NCBI RefSeq assembly: GCF_021390645.1
Contig: NZ_JAJEJT010000002.1
Location: 1,302,001-1,366,000, forward strand
From: Paraburkholderia flagellata
GTDB lineage: Bacteria > Pseudomonadota > Gammaproteobacteria > Burkholderiales > Burkholderiaceae
DNA: 64,000 nt
Reading direction: 5' to 3'
In this document: positions 1-8,436 of the stretch, one piece after another
Layout of the letters: each line of letters starts with the position of its first letter
Position numbering within the stretch: the first letter of the stretch is position 1
Made by a program: the position numbers and the translations under genes
Notes under the pieces: generated by a model
Told to the model about the DNA's origin: nothing
The model's database searches: none
What the model saw: only the letters and a program-made list of their open reading frames with translations

Positions 1-1122
1 CTGAAAGGCGATACCTTCGATCACGCCTATGATCTCCGCGACTCTGCTCGAGCTGTCCGAAATACCGCGCATGGTCTCGACCACACGACCCACGACCTGG
101 CCGCCACGTTGCGCTACTCCCGACGCACTGACTGCGAGAGCGGTCGCCCGCTTCGCACTGTCCGCGTTGTGGCGGACCGTGCTGGTCAACTCCTGCATGC
201 TCGATGCGGTTTCCTCGAGGGACGCAGCCTGTTCTTCTGTGCGCTGCGACAGACTGGAGTTGCCTTGCGCGATTTCGCCCGCGGCAACAGAAATCGACTC
301 GCTGGACGCCTTGATACCCTGCACGATGGAGGTCAACTGGTCTTTCATGGCCCCCAACGAGAACATCAGGCTCGAACGATCCCCGCGCTTCAACGGAACC
401 CCGACGCGTAGATTGCCGCCCGCAATCTGGCTGGCGAGCATCGCTGCATCCCGCGGCTCGCCACCAAGCTGTCTCCCCACTCCACGCGCGATGAGCAGCG
501 CCACACCAAGCGCCACGATTGCGGCCGCGGTGATAAATCCGATCACGAGCACGATGGTCCGCGAGTATGCGTCGCTCGCTGCCTGACCTTCACGTGCAGC
601 CCCCGCCACATTGATCTCCACGATCGTCTTCATGTCCTTTTCGAGGGCATCGCGCACAGTAGACGACTTGCCCGTCAGCAGGTCCAGCGCTTGCGCCGCC
701 TTGCCATCTTTGACCAGTGCTCGCATCTGACGATCAATGTCGAGATATTGCTGCATCAGCACCTGGATTTCAGCAAAGGCAGCCCTCTCCTGCGGCTCAG
801 TGATGAGCTTTTCATAGTCTGCGGCAGCCCCGCGGTAGTCTGCCATGCCGGCATCGATCCGGGCTTCAGCGTCCTGGATCGCCGCCGGATTCTGGCTGCT
901 GGTCGCGCGGTATTCATTGATTCGTGCCTGGCGCAGCCCGGCCAGCATCTGCTGGCTGCTGCGCACACTTGGCAACCAGTTATCGCGAAACTCAGCAACG
1001 TGGACATTTTCACCGCTCACCTCGAACAGGCAGAAGACACCGAGCCCAACCATCAGAACGATGACAGCAGCAAACCCCGCTACGAGCTGGGTGACCACCT
1101 TCAGACCCTTAAGAGACAGCAT
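1..1122 (-). CDS. Methyl-accepting chemotaxis protein, partial (C-terminus beyond left edge)
   Basis: Transmembrane chemoreceptor that signals ligand binding to CheA/CheW. The visible 374 codons start at ATG 1122 (MLSLKGLKVVTQLVAG). They show a first membrane helix at about residues 8-30, a periplasmic four-helix-type domain, a second membrane helix at about 190-212, a HAMP segment and the methylation/signalling helices. The window edge cuts inside the conserved hairpin tip (VIEGIAFQ), so the rest of the tip and the second methylation helix lie outside. Upstream, on the minus strand, is a TAAAGTTT element (1222-1229) resembling a flagellar sigma-28 -35 box. The family is certain from the tip and HAMP. 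The ligand cannot be told from the sequence. Confidence 0.93.
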   Translation of the reverse strand, partial: MLSLKGLKVVTQLVAGFAAVIVLMVGLGVFCLFEVSGENVHVAEFRDNWLPSVRSSQQMLAGLRQARINEYRATSSQNPAAIQDAEARIDAGMADYRGAAADYEKLITEPQERAAFAEIQVLMQQYLDIDRQMRALVKDGKAAQALDLLTGKSSTVRDALEKDMKTIVEINVAGAAREGQAASDAYSRTIVLVIGFITAAAIVALGVALLIARGVGRQLGGEPRDAAMLASQIAGGNLRVGVPLKRGDRSSLMFSLGAMKDQLTSIVQGIKASSESISVAAGEIAQGNSSLSQRTEEQAASLEETASSMQELTSTVRHNADSAKRATALAVSASGVAQRGGQVVGRVVETMRGISDSSSRVAEIIGVIEGIAFQ

Positions 1123-1221
1123 GACCAGACCCTTTCATTGTCGACTTCGTTATAAGCATCGACTGCGCAGCGATAAAGCGCGGCGCACTTGACTGACGCG
1201 ATGTCTACCTGAGCTAACGTC

Positions 1222-1229
1222 AAACTTTA
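1222..1229 (-). promoter_or_regulatory. Possible sigma-28 (FliA) -35 element of the chemoreceptor gene
   Basis: Read on the minus strand this is TAAAGTTT, the classical FliA -35 sequence, about 100 nt before the chemoreceptor ATG. No good GCCGATAA -10 follows at the usual spacing, so this is only a half match. Confidence 0.25.
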
Positions 1230-1684
1230 CAGGTTCTTAAGGTTCGGAATAGCCCTAGATAGATGTATTGTCCACTTTATAGTCGTTGCCACATCGCCAC
1301 TGATTTCACCACCACGTTCGCGGCCTACACGCCAATTTTCCCAACCATTTCGTTCGTTCTGTGCTGAATTTCTGGCGACACACCCGAATCTCCGACCGAT
1401 CCGTTTATTTCGACACCAAGTCACCCGGTTGCATTGATGATTTCGTAGATTTTTTCATGAATAGTTGCCATGTAACTCAATTCGAGATGACTCGCCCGAG
1501 TGGGCGACAGCGAATGGTTACGTCCGCCTGAGGGACAGTCGGGGAAGGTTGCTTTGCACCGGCATCGAGCGGCTGTCCGTTCACGCCGCCCGGCGTGCCT
1601 CCAGATACTGACTCGGCGTCTCCCCGAGCACGCGACGTGTGCCGCCCCGGATGGAGACCACATCCCATTCACATCGGAATTGAT
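1230..1684. other. Intergenic stretch without a convincing gene
   Basis: About 450 bases between the chemoreceptor promoter side and the broken hydrolase gene. Short open frames on both strands overlap each other and have no family resemblance or good ribosome-binding site. I see no hairpin terminator or repeat here. Confidence 0.5.
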
Positions 1685-2503
1685 ATGCCCAGTACGTTTC
1701 ATCGCGCGGGGGATGGCCCTCACCCCGTTCTGGTTCTACACGGCTGGTTCGGTGATGCGCACTCATTCGAACCGATTGAACCCTGGCTGTCTCGCCAGGC
1801 GTTCAGTTACGTGTTCATGGACTATCGCGGCTACGGAGGCATGCGGGAGACGCGCGGCGCGTACACGATCAACGAGATCGCCTCCGATGCGCTGGCGCTG
1901 GCCGACGCTCTCGGATTTCACGCCTTTAGCCTGATCGGTCATTCGATGGGTGGCATGGCGATCGAGCGGATTGCGACACTTACCCCCGATCGGGTACGTG
2001 CACTGGTTGCCGTTGCACCGGTTCCCTGCGGCGGGATTACGTACGATAGCGCGACGCGGCGCTTACTCGAAGATGCCGCCGAGTACGTGGACAATCGTAG
2101 AACCATCATCGATCGCAGCACCGGCGGACGGTTGCCCTCTTCCAGGGTCGAATGAAAAGTGGCGTATTCGGCAACGCACTCCTCTCGGGAAGCGTTCGCT
2201 GCGTACTTCCATGCATGGGCCGATACAGATTTCAGCGAAGAGATTACCGGACGACATCCGGTGAAGGTGTTGGTGGGCGAACACGATCCAACATTCAACG
2301 CCGGGTTGATGGCCAAAACCCACCTTCGCCGATATCCCCAAGCCACTGTTGAGATTTTGCAGAACGCCGGCCATTACCCGATGAACGAGACGCCGCTCGC
2401 CCTTGCCACGGCCATCGAATCCGTCCTTACCGATACAGCCGCGGCAGCGAATGTGTCGCTCTCGTCCGATACTCAATCGATCAGGAGAATCGGCCCTCAA
2501 TGA
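1685..2503 (+). pseudogene. Alpha/beta hydrolase, interrupted by an in-frame TGA
   Basis: The 5' part (from ATG 1685) has the oxyanion region (VLVLHGWFGD) and the nucleophile elbow GHSMGG. It stops at TGA 2153-2155 after SSRVE. Reading straight through in the same frame gives KVAYSATHSSREAFAAYF, then the acid (VLVGEHDPT) and histidine (NAGHYP) regions of the same fold, ending at 2503. The two halves lie in one frame with no indel, so a single base change to TGA (for example from TGG) splits an otherwise intact protein of about 272 codons. The 3' half has a GTG at 2159 but could not be catalytic alone. A sequencing error is an alternative. The substrate is unknown. Confidence 0.8.
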
Positions 2504-2568
2504 AGCGCCGCTTCTCGCTGCGTCATTTCAATGAAGCGGCGGCAATGACGTGCCGCCGCCCTCGACGG

Positions 2569-3504
2569 TTACGCCGTGGCTTCGGCGCGCAGGCGATAGA
2601 CGAGTTGGTTGTCCTTACCCTGCAGCAGCGGCGTGAGCGTGAAGTTGAACTCGATGTCCTTGTACGTGTCGGCTTTCAGGCCGAGCGCCGCACCACCGGT
2701 CTTTTCGATCACGGGCGGAATCAGTTCCTCGCGCGTTGCGTAGGCGAAGTCATCCCAAATGAGCGGATCGCCTTCGATATTGAACTGCGTGGTGAGCTTG
2801 CGGCTGTTATCCGACGAGACGAAGAAGTGCACGTGCGCCGGACGGTTGCCATGGCGGCCGAGCCCGTTCAACAGCTGCTGGGTCGAACCGTGCGGCGGAC
2901 AGCCGTAGCCCACCGGCATGAGCGTGCGGAATTCGTACTTGCCGTCCGCGCCGGTCTTGACCGCGCCGCGCAGGTTGAAGTCGTCCTGCGCGCCGGTCGG
3001 GTCGAAGTGCGAATAGAATCCCTTCGAATTCGCGTGCCAGCATTCGACTACGGCGCCCGCGAGCGGCTTGCCGTCGAGATCCGTGACGGTGCCGTGAATG
3101 ACGAGCGGACCTGCGTCGGCGTCAGGGTTGATGTCGATTCGCGAAACGCCTTCGCGCACCGGTGCGCCCGCAACGTACAACGGCCCTTCGATCGTGCGCG
3201 GCGTGCCGCCTTCGAGACCCACCGCCTTGTCTGCGGCGTCCATGCGGACGTCGAGATACTTTTCGAGGCCAAGGCCCGCAGCCAGCAGCGCGGCTTCGCC
3301 GTCCTGGCCGAGCTTGTTCAGATAGTTCACGCCGGCCCAGACTTCATCGGGCGTGATGTCGAGATCGTCGATGGCCTTGAACAGGTCGCCCAGCAGCCGA
3401 TGGACGATCTGCTGGAAACGCGCGTTGCCGCTGCCGCCATTGAGATTCGCAGCGGCCTTCAGCAGGTCCTGCACTTCCTTCGTTTCGAATACTTTTGCGC
3501 TCAT
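2569..3504 (-). CDS. catA: Catechol 1,2-dioxygenase
   Basis: Intradiol ring-cleaving, non-haem Fe(III) enzyme converting catechol to cis,cis-muconate in the cytoplasm. It has 311 residues, the usual length. An N-terminal helical dimerisation region (about 1-100) precedes the beta-sandwich. The iron ligands are recognisable: Tyr in GFYSHFDPT, Tyr in MPVGYGCPP and the HxH of NRPAHVHFF. It is the last gene of a catB-catC-catA run on the minus strand, 62 nt after catC, and completes the lower pathway for catechol made by the iac enzymes encoded 10 kb away. The start ATG 3504 begins MSAKVFETKEVQ, as in homologues. Confidence 0.97.
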   Translation of the reverse strand: MSAKVFETKEVQDLLKAAANLNGGSGNARFQQIVHRLLGDLFKAIDDLDITPDEVWAGVNYLNKLGQDGEAALLAAGLGLEKYLDVRMDAADKAVGLEGGTPRTIEGPLYVAGAPVREGVSRIDINPDADAGPLVIHGTVTDLDGKPLAGAVVECWHANSKGFYSHFDPTGAQDDFNLRGAVKTGADGKYEFRTLMPVGYGCPPHGSTQQLLNGLGRHGNRPAHVHFFVSSDNSRKLTTQFNIEGDPLIWDDFAYATREELIPPVIEKTGGAALGLKADTYKDIEFNFTLTPLLQGKDNQLVYRLRAEATA

Positions 3505-3566
3505 GGTATTTGTCTCCTGGTGCTTGCTGGTACTTTCTGGTGCTTGCTGGTATTGGTGAAATCAGC

Positions 3567-3857
3567 TCAGGCGTCGTTGTCCCTGATGGAGGACGGATGG
3601 CGACACAGCGGCGTGACCGCTATCTTCATGTACGGGAAAAGCGGCAACGCAGTCAGAATGTCGTGCAACTCTGCATTGCTCTCTACATCGAAGATGCTGT
3701 AGTTGGCGTACTCGCCCACCAGTCGCCAGATATGGCGCCACTTTCCGCTGCGCTGCAGCTCCTGCGAATACTCCTTTTCGCGCGCCTTGATTTCATTGGC
3801 GACGTTGGCGGGCATGTCGGCCGGGATGTTCACATCCATGCGTACGTGGAAAAGCAT
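3567..3857 (-). CDS. catC: Muconolactone Delta-isomerase
   Basis: Small 96-residue enzyme that isomerises muconolactone to 3-oxoadipate enol-lactone. The ATG at 3857 gives MLFHVRMDVNIPADMP, the typical N-terminus of the family, and the length matches. The frame is open further upstream, but that extension overlaps catB and is antisense-type noise. It lies 41 nt after catB and 62 nt before catA, in one transcription unit. The family works as a ferredoxin-like homo-oligomer. Confidence 0.95.
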   Translation of the reverse strand: MLFHVRMDVNIPADMPANVANEIKAREKEYSQELQRSGKWRHIWRLVGEYANYSIFDVESNAELHDILTALPLFPYMKIAVTPLCRHPSSIRDNDA

Positions 3858-3898
3858 CGTCAAATTCCGTTTGTCAGGTGTCCGGATTACTTCGCGGA

Positions 3899-5035
3899 TT
3901 ACTTCGTCACTTTCATCAGGCCGTCGCGGGTGAAGCGCTTGACCTTCGCTTCGTCCAGCTCGATGCCCAGGCCCGGGCCGTTCGGCACCGTCAGCTCGAA
4001 GTCGCTGTAGTCGAGCGGCGTGGTCAGAATCTCTTCGGTGATCAGCAGGGGGCCGAACAGTTCGGTGCCCCATTGCAGGTTGGCGAAGCTTGCAAACAGG
4101 TGCGCCGAGGCCACCGTGCTGAACGCGCCTTCGAGCATCGTGCCGCCGTACAGCTCGATACCCGCGGCGTCCGCAATCGTCGCCACGCGCTGTGCGGCGA
4201 ACAGTCCACCGCTTTGTTCGATCTTGATGGCGAACACATCGGCGCCCTCGTTCTTCGCGATCTCGAACGCGCTTTCCGGCCCCTGCAGGATCTCGTCGGC
4301 CATCAACGCCACCGGGAAGCGGCGCATGAGGCGCGCAAGCGCTGCGGGCGAGGCGACGGGCTGTTCGACCAGTTCGCAGCCGGCTTCCGCCAGCGCCGGA
4401 ATCGCCCACGCCGCCTGCGTTTCACTCCAGGCCATGTTGACGTCCACGCGCACGGCAGCACGCTCGCCCATCGCCTTCTTGATTTCAGCGACGTGCCTGA
4501 TGTCGGTCTTGAGTTCCTTCGCGCCGATCTTCAGCTTGAAGATCTTGTGGCGGCGCGCTTCGAGCATGGCCTCGGCTTCGGCGATGTCCTTTGCGGTATC
4601 GCCCGAAGCCAGCGTCCAGGCAACCGGCAGACGCTCGCGGCGGCGCCCGCCCAGCAACTCGCTCACCGGCACGCCAAGGCGCTTGCCCTGCGCGTCGAGC
4701 AGCGCGGTTTCCAGCGCGCACTTGGCGAAGTGATTGACCTTCACCAGCTTGCCCAGATGCGCCATGAGCGCCTGGATGCGCGTGGCGTCCTGGCCGATCA
4801 TCGCGGGGGCGAAGTAGGCGTCGATCGCCAGCTTCATCGCTTCCGGGCTTTCGGGGCCGTACGCCATGCCGGCAATGGTGGTGCCTTCGCCGATGCCGGT
4901 CACGCCATCGCTGCAGTACACCTTTACCAGCATCAGGGTTTGCCCGTACATCGTGGCGACGGACAGCTTGTGAGGGCGAATCGTCGGCAGATCTATCAGC
5001 CGGGTTTCGATACGTTCGATCGTCGCGGAAATCAT
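3899..5035 (-). CDS. catB: Muconate cycloisomerase
   Basis: Enolase-superfamily enzyme converting cis,cis-muconate to (+)-muconolactone, Mn-dependent. It has 378 residues. The N-terminal capping domain leads into a barrel with the KLKIG catalytic lysine motif, metal-binding Asp/Glu regions (RVDVNMAW, ELVEQP, MADEI) and the second-lysine region (FAIKIEQSGG). It is the first gene of catBCA. A sigma-70-like promoter and a LysR-type half-palindrome lie just upstream (5075-5125). No catR gene is adjacent, which is unusual, since catR is commonly divergent from catB. Confidence 0.96.
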   Translation of the reverse strand: MISATIERIETRLIDLPTIRPHKLSVATMYGQTLMLVKVYCSDGVTGIGEGTTIAGMAYGPESPEAMKLAIDAYFAPAMIGQDATRIQALMAHLGKLVKVNHFAKCALETALLDAQGKRLGVPVSELLGGRRRERLPVAWTLASGDTAKDIAEAEAMLEARRHKIFKLKIGAKELKTDIRHVAEIKKAMGERAAVRVDVNMAWSETQAAWAIPALAEAGCELVEQPVASPAALARLMRRFPVALMADEILQGPESAFEIAKNEGADVFAIKIEQSGGLFAAQRVATIADAAGIELYGGTMLEGAFSTVASAHLFASFANLQWGTELFGPLLITEEILTTPLDYSDFELTVPNGPGLGIELDEAKVKRFTRDGLMKVTK

Positions 5036-5074
5036 TAGGATGTCGTATTAACTACCCGTGGGAATTCAGACCAG

Positions 5075-5125
5075 AAGTTAAAGACCGACGCCACATCTGT
5101 CAAATCAATCATATATGGCGAGTAT
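5075..5125 (-). promoter_or_regulatory. catBCA promoter with a CatR/BenM-like operator
   Basis: On the minus strand TTGACA (5098-5103) is followed after exactly 17 nt by TAACTT (5075-5080), placing the start of transcription about 30 nt before the catB ATG. Upstream, ATACTCGCCATATAT (5111-5125) matches the known CatM/BenM consensus ATAC-N7-GTAT except for one base in the right arm. It is centred about 50 nt before the inferred start site, where such LysR activators bind. The promoter assignment comes from the sequence and the regulator type is inferred. Confidence 0.55.
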
Positions 5126-5143
5126 CATCCACGGCATGGATTT

Positions 5144-6148
5144 TCATGGCGCGATTGCCGAGTTATAGTGCGGCGCAAGCCCGAGATGCTCGAGCAATCG
5201 CCCAAACTCGCCGAGCCGGCGCTTCACGTACTCGGGCACTTCAACATCCGTGTAGTCGTAGAAGCCCTTACCGTCGCGGATGCCGTCGAGCCCTTCTTTC
5301 ATATGCCGCGTGACGATGGCGGCCGGTTCGAAGCGCTGACCGATCTCCTTCGCGAGGTAATGCGACGCGTAATAAAGTATGTCGCAGCCGCCCCAGTCGA
5401 TGAATTCGAGCAGCCCGAGGATCGAAAAGCGCAGGCCAAAGCCCGTACGCACGGCCATGTCGATGTCGTGGGCGCTGGCCACGCCCTCTTCCACCATGCG
5501 CGCCGCCTCGTTCATGACGAGCGCCTGGAGGCGCGGCACGATATAGCCGGCAGACGGCGCACATTCCACAGGCACCTTGCCCACGCGCCGCAACAGGTCC
5601 TTTATCCGCGCGACGACCGCGTCGTCCGTGAGGCTGCTTCGGCTGATCTCGACGAGCGGCATCAGGTGCGCGGGATTGAGCCAGTGAGCGTTGACGAGCC
5701 GCTGCGGTTGCGTGACCACCTTTTGCAGATCGGTGACGAGAAACGTCGACGTCGTAGATGCGATCGTTGCCGCATGATCGACATGCGCGCAGAGCCATGC
5801 GAACGCTGCTTCCTTAGCGGCCATCACTTCGGGTACCGCCTCGAACACGACCTCGCAGCCAGCAAGCGTGGCCTCGGCGCCAGCGCGATCGAGCACTTCG
5901 ACACGCGCGAGCGCTTCATCGGCCCCGCTTGCGTCGAGGCGTCCGGACTCCACCAGCGTCAGCAATTGCCGTGCGATTTCGCCGCGCGCGGCCGCCGCGA
6001 ATGCGGCGCGCGCCTGCGCATCGCGCTCCTTGAAATCGATGAGCGTCACGTGCAATCCGGCGAATGCGAACGCGAGCGCGATGCCCTGCCCCATGCGTCC
6101 CGCGCCGAGCACGTGGACGCGCTTCACGTCGACCGCGCTGTGCGTCAT
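5144..6148 (-). CDS. 3-hydroxyacyl-CoA dehydrogenase family protein
   Basis: NAD(H)-dependent dehydrogenase of 334 residues. The N-terminal Rossmann fold carries VHVLGAGRMGQGIA (about 10-23) and the FEAVPE segment. The helical C-terminal domain has the HWLNPAHLMPLVE region and GKGFYDY near the end. The ATG at 6148 overlaps the stop of the upstream opine-dehydrogenase-like gene as ATGA, implying translational coupling. The catalytic His/Glu pair is probably in the HWLNP region, but the substrate is not clear. It could be a beta-hydroxyacyl-CoA or a free hydroxy acid, since carnitine and gulonate dehydrogenases share this fold. A longer upstream reading frame exists but overlaps the neighbour. 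Confidence 0.85.
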   Translation of the reverse strand: MTHSAVDVKRVHVLGAGRMGQGIALAFAFAGLHVTLIDFKERDAQARAAFAAAARGEIARQLLTLVESGRLDASGADEALARVEVLDRAGAEATLAGCEVVFEAVPEVMAAKEAAFAWLCAHVDHAATIASTTSTFLVTDLQKVVTQPQRLVNAHWLNPAHLMPLVEISRSSLTDDAVVARIKDLLRRVGKVPVECAPSAGYIVPRLQALVMNEAARMVEEGVASAHDIDMAVRTGFGLRFSILGLLEFIDWGGCDILYYASHYLAKEIGQRFEPAAIVTRHMKEGLDGIRDGKGFYDYTDVEVPEYVKRRLGEFGRLLEHLGLAPHYNSAIAP

Positions 6149-7248
6149 GCGAGCCCCCGTGCCAGCAGGTCGCGCATCGCTTCGCGCGAAAGCGAGGCCA
6201 GCCCGAGGTTTTCGAGCGTGCGCCCCTCGCTGTACAGGTCTCGTCCCGAAACCGCGCTCGCTATGCTCAGCAGTCCTTGGGCGACGGGTGTCGGCACCCC
6301 GGCCCAGCGGCCCACCGAAACGATGAACGAGAGGCCGAGCCGCGTGTCTTCCAGCATGTAGCGGTGCGCCTTCAGGTCGATGTGCTCGCGCCAGTCGCCG
6401 CTGTCCGTGAGCTTGCCGTGCGCGCCGCGCCCATACATCCATTCGTCGCCCTCGCTCGCATAGTGGTCGGCGAGCGGAAAATGCGGCGCGCCGTATCCCA
6501 GCGCTTCGCGCACCGCCATGCGCTCGGCGTCGAGCGCATTCGTCACGCGGCGAATCGACGGCTGCGTGCCTTCGTTGTGAATATCCCATGCCTCGAAATG
6601 CTCGAGCGGCCCCGCGTTCATCATGATGAGCGGCGGGTGGATCACGGGCCCCGCGTTCATCAGCGCACCGCTCAGCGCGTTTTCGATCGGCTCGACGCTC
6701 GGATAGCCCTCCTTGAGCACGGGGAACGCCCATTCGGCTGCGTTGGCGGGGAACACGCCGGTCGGCAGGCGCGTGGCGTAGGCGCTGATGACCACATCGT
6801 TTTCGCCGTGGCGCCGTACGAGATACGGCAGCGTGCCCGTTTCCGCGAATGCCACGCGCGCGCGGTTGCCCGCGTCGTGCATCGCCTTCGCGAACACGTA
6901 GCTGCCGAACGTGCCCGGCGGCAGAAAGACCACCTGATCGTCGGCCAGGTGAGGCGCGAGCTGGCTTGCCAGCGATTCATGCGTGGTGGACGGCAGCGGG
7001 ATCACGATGAGCCGCGCCTCGCGCACCGCGCTGCCGAGATCGTCGGCAAGGCGTACCGCGCCGCGCGCCTCGCCAACCGGCACCCGCCGCTTGCCGCGCC
7101 AGTCCTTCACGTTCAGTTCGCCCAGCTCGCGCAAACGCGCGCATGCAACCGTATCGCGGCGCCACCACGTCACGTCGTGGCCCTTTTCGAGCATGTCGAT
7201 TGCCGCCGCAAAGCACCCGTGCCCGCCACCCAGTACGCTAACCTTCAT
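6145..7248 (-). CDS. NAD/NADP octopine/nopaline dehydrogenase family protein
   Basis: A 367-residue two-domain enzyme. The N-terminal NAD(P)-binding Rossmann motif is KVSVLGGGHGCFAAA. The helical C-terminal domain has the opine-dehydrogenase-like PVIHPPLIMMNAGPLEH segment. Family members join or split N-(carboxyalkyl)amino acids using NAD(P)H. The ATG at 7248 follows an excellent AGGAGG ribosome-binding site, which decides the start over an in-frame upstream ATG at 7335. It is coupled by ATGA overlap to the hydroxyacyl-CoA-dehydrogenase-like gene and diverges from an AraC regulator gene, so that regulator may control the pair. The substrate is not known. Confidence 0.85.
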   Translation of the reverse strand: MKVSVLGGGHGCFAAAIDMLEKGHDVTWWRRDTVACARLRELGELNVKDWRGKRRVPVGEARGAVRLADDLGSAVREARLIVIPLPSTTHESLASQLAPHLADDQVVFLPPGTFGSYVFAKAMHDAGNRARVAFAETGTLPYLVRRHGENDVVISAYATRLPTGVFPANAAEWAFPVLKEGYPSVEPIENALSGALMNAGPVIHPPLIMMNAGPLEHFEAWDIHNEGTQPSIRRVTNALDAERMAVREALGYGAPHFPLADHYASEGDEWMYGRGAHGKLTDSGDWREHIDLKAHRYMLEDTRLGLSFIVSVGRWAGVPTPVAQGLLSIASAVSGRDLYSEGRTLENLGLASLSREAMRDLLARGLA

Positions 7249-7458
7249 GTCCTGCCTCCTTGTGCAATCGCTTGCTTCATTGGTTAGTGTCGAGATTAAA
7301 GGGGCGGCTCGCGCGCTGCGCGTCAACACGCGCAAACGCTATTCAACTCCGGCAACGGATTCGCGCGGCGTATGCGGGTGAATCCGTTCTTGCGCAGACT
7401 TATTGACCATCGGATCATAGGCGCAGAGGCTCTGCCGTCACTTCGAGGCCATTGAACG

Positions 7459-8436
7459 ATGGAAATAGCGATTCCCCGCACACACAGCAACCGGCTCGGC
7501 GCCTCGCGCGCGCGCGAGGATGTCGAACGCGAAGTGGCGAAGCTGCTTTGCGAGCACCGCATGGAGGTGTCGGGCCGCGAACCGTTGAACGCGGAGCTGT
7601 ATGGCGTCGCGATGCATCGCGCGAGCCTGCTCGAATTGTGCTACGGCCGCGAGACGCATATCGACGCGGGCGAACTCGACCATCATTACCTCTTTCGCGC
7701 GACGCTTGCGGGCCACTGCGAGCTGGAATCGGGCAACGAGCGTGCATCGCTCTCGGCGGGCAGCCTCACTGTGTCGTCGCCGTCACGCAAAAGCCGCATC
7801 AGCACCGACACCGCATACCGCAGCCTGCTGCTGTGCGTCGATCGCGCTGCGCTCGAAATCAAGCTCGCCGAAATGCTGCAAAGCTCGCTGCGACGTCCGC
7901 TCGTGTTCGAACTGGACGTTAGCCGCACGCACAGCGGAGCCGCCGTGTTTCATTCCACGCTGCGGTATTTGTGCACCTTGTGCGAGCAGATCGAGCCGAG
8001 CGCGCGCGACAGCCTGCTCGGTCCGGAACTCACGCAGTGGCTCGCCACACTGTTGCTCATGCAACTACCCCATTCGTACAGCGAAACGCTTGCGCGCGGC
8101 ACGAAGCCGCCGCTGCCCGCGCACGTCAAACGCGCACGCGACTATATTGAGGCGCATCTCGGCGAAACGCTTTCCATCGCGACGCTCGCCCAGGTGGCGG
8201 GCGTGTCGCCGCGTACGCTGCAAAATGGCTTCAGCCAGTTTTTGGACCAGTCGCCCGCCGACTATATCCGTGAGCGGCGTATCGAAGCGGTGCATCGCGC
8301 GCTGAAAGCCGATCCCGAGCGCAGCGTGACCGACGTGCTGCTCGAGCACGGCGTGCACAGCTTCGGCCACTTCGCGAAGGCGTATGCGCGGCGCTACGGC
8401 TATCCGCCTTCCGCAACCGCGAAGCGCGGCCGGTGA
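7459..8436 (+). CDS. AraC-family transcriptional regulator
   Basis: A 325-residue regulator. The N-terminal region (about 30-200) fits an AraC-binding-like cupin domain. The C-terminal tandem HTH starts near RARDYIEAHLGETLSIATLA and ends with the SFGHFAKAYARRYGYPPS signature. It diverges from the opine-dehydrogenase-like/hydroxyacyl-dehydrogenase pair, the most likely target. Its stop overlaps the GTG of the following LysR gene, so both may be cotranscribed. The effector is unknown, though the overall type resembles regulators of aromatic-compound genes. Confidence 0.9.
   Translation: MEIAIPRTHSNRLGASRAREDVEREVAKLLCEHRMEVSGREPLNAELYGVAMHRASLLELCYGRETHIDAGELDHHYLFRATLAGHCELESGNERASLSAGSLTVSSPSRKSRISTDTAYRSLLLCVDRAALEIKLAEMLQSSLRRPLVFELDVSRTHSGAAVFHSTLRYLCTLCEQIEPSARDSLLGPELTQWLATLLLMQLPHSYSETLARGTKPPLPAHVKRARDYIEAHLGETLSIATLAQVAGVSPRTLQNGFSQFLDQSPADYIRERRIEAVHRALKADPERSVTDVLLEHGVHSFGHFAKAYARRYGYPPSATAKRGR

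Noticed and set aside
2500..3702. 400-codon open frame on the plus strand across catA
   Set aside because: It is the antisense shadow of catA and catC (Arg/Val-rich composition from GC-rich codons); catA on the other strand has clear motifs.
5168..7287. Two ~400-codon plus-strand frames across the two dehydrogenase genes
   Set aside because: Antisense shadows of the minus-strand dehydrogenases; composition is Arg/His/Ala-rich with no family features.
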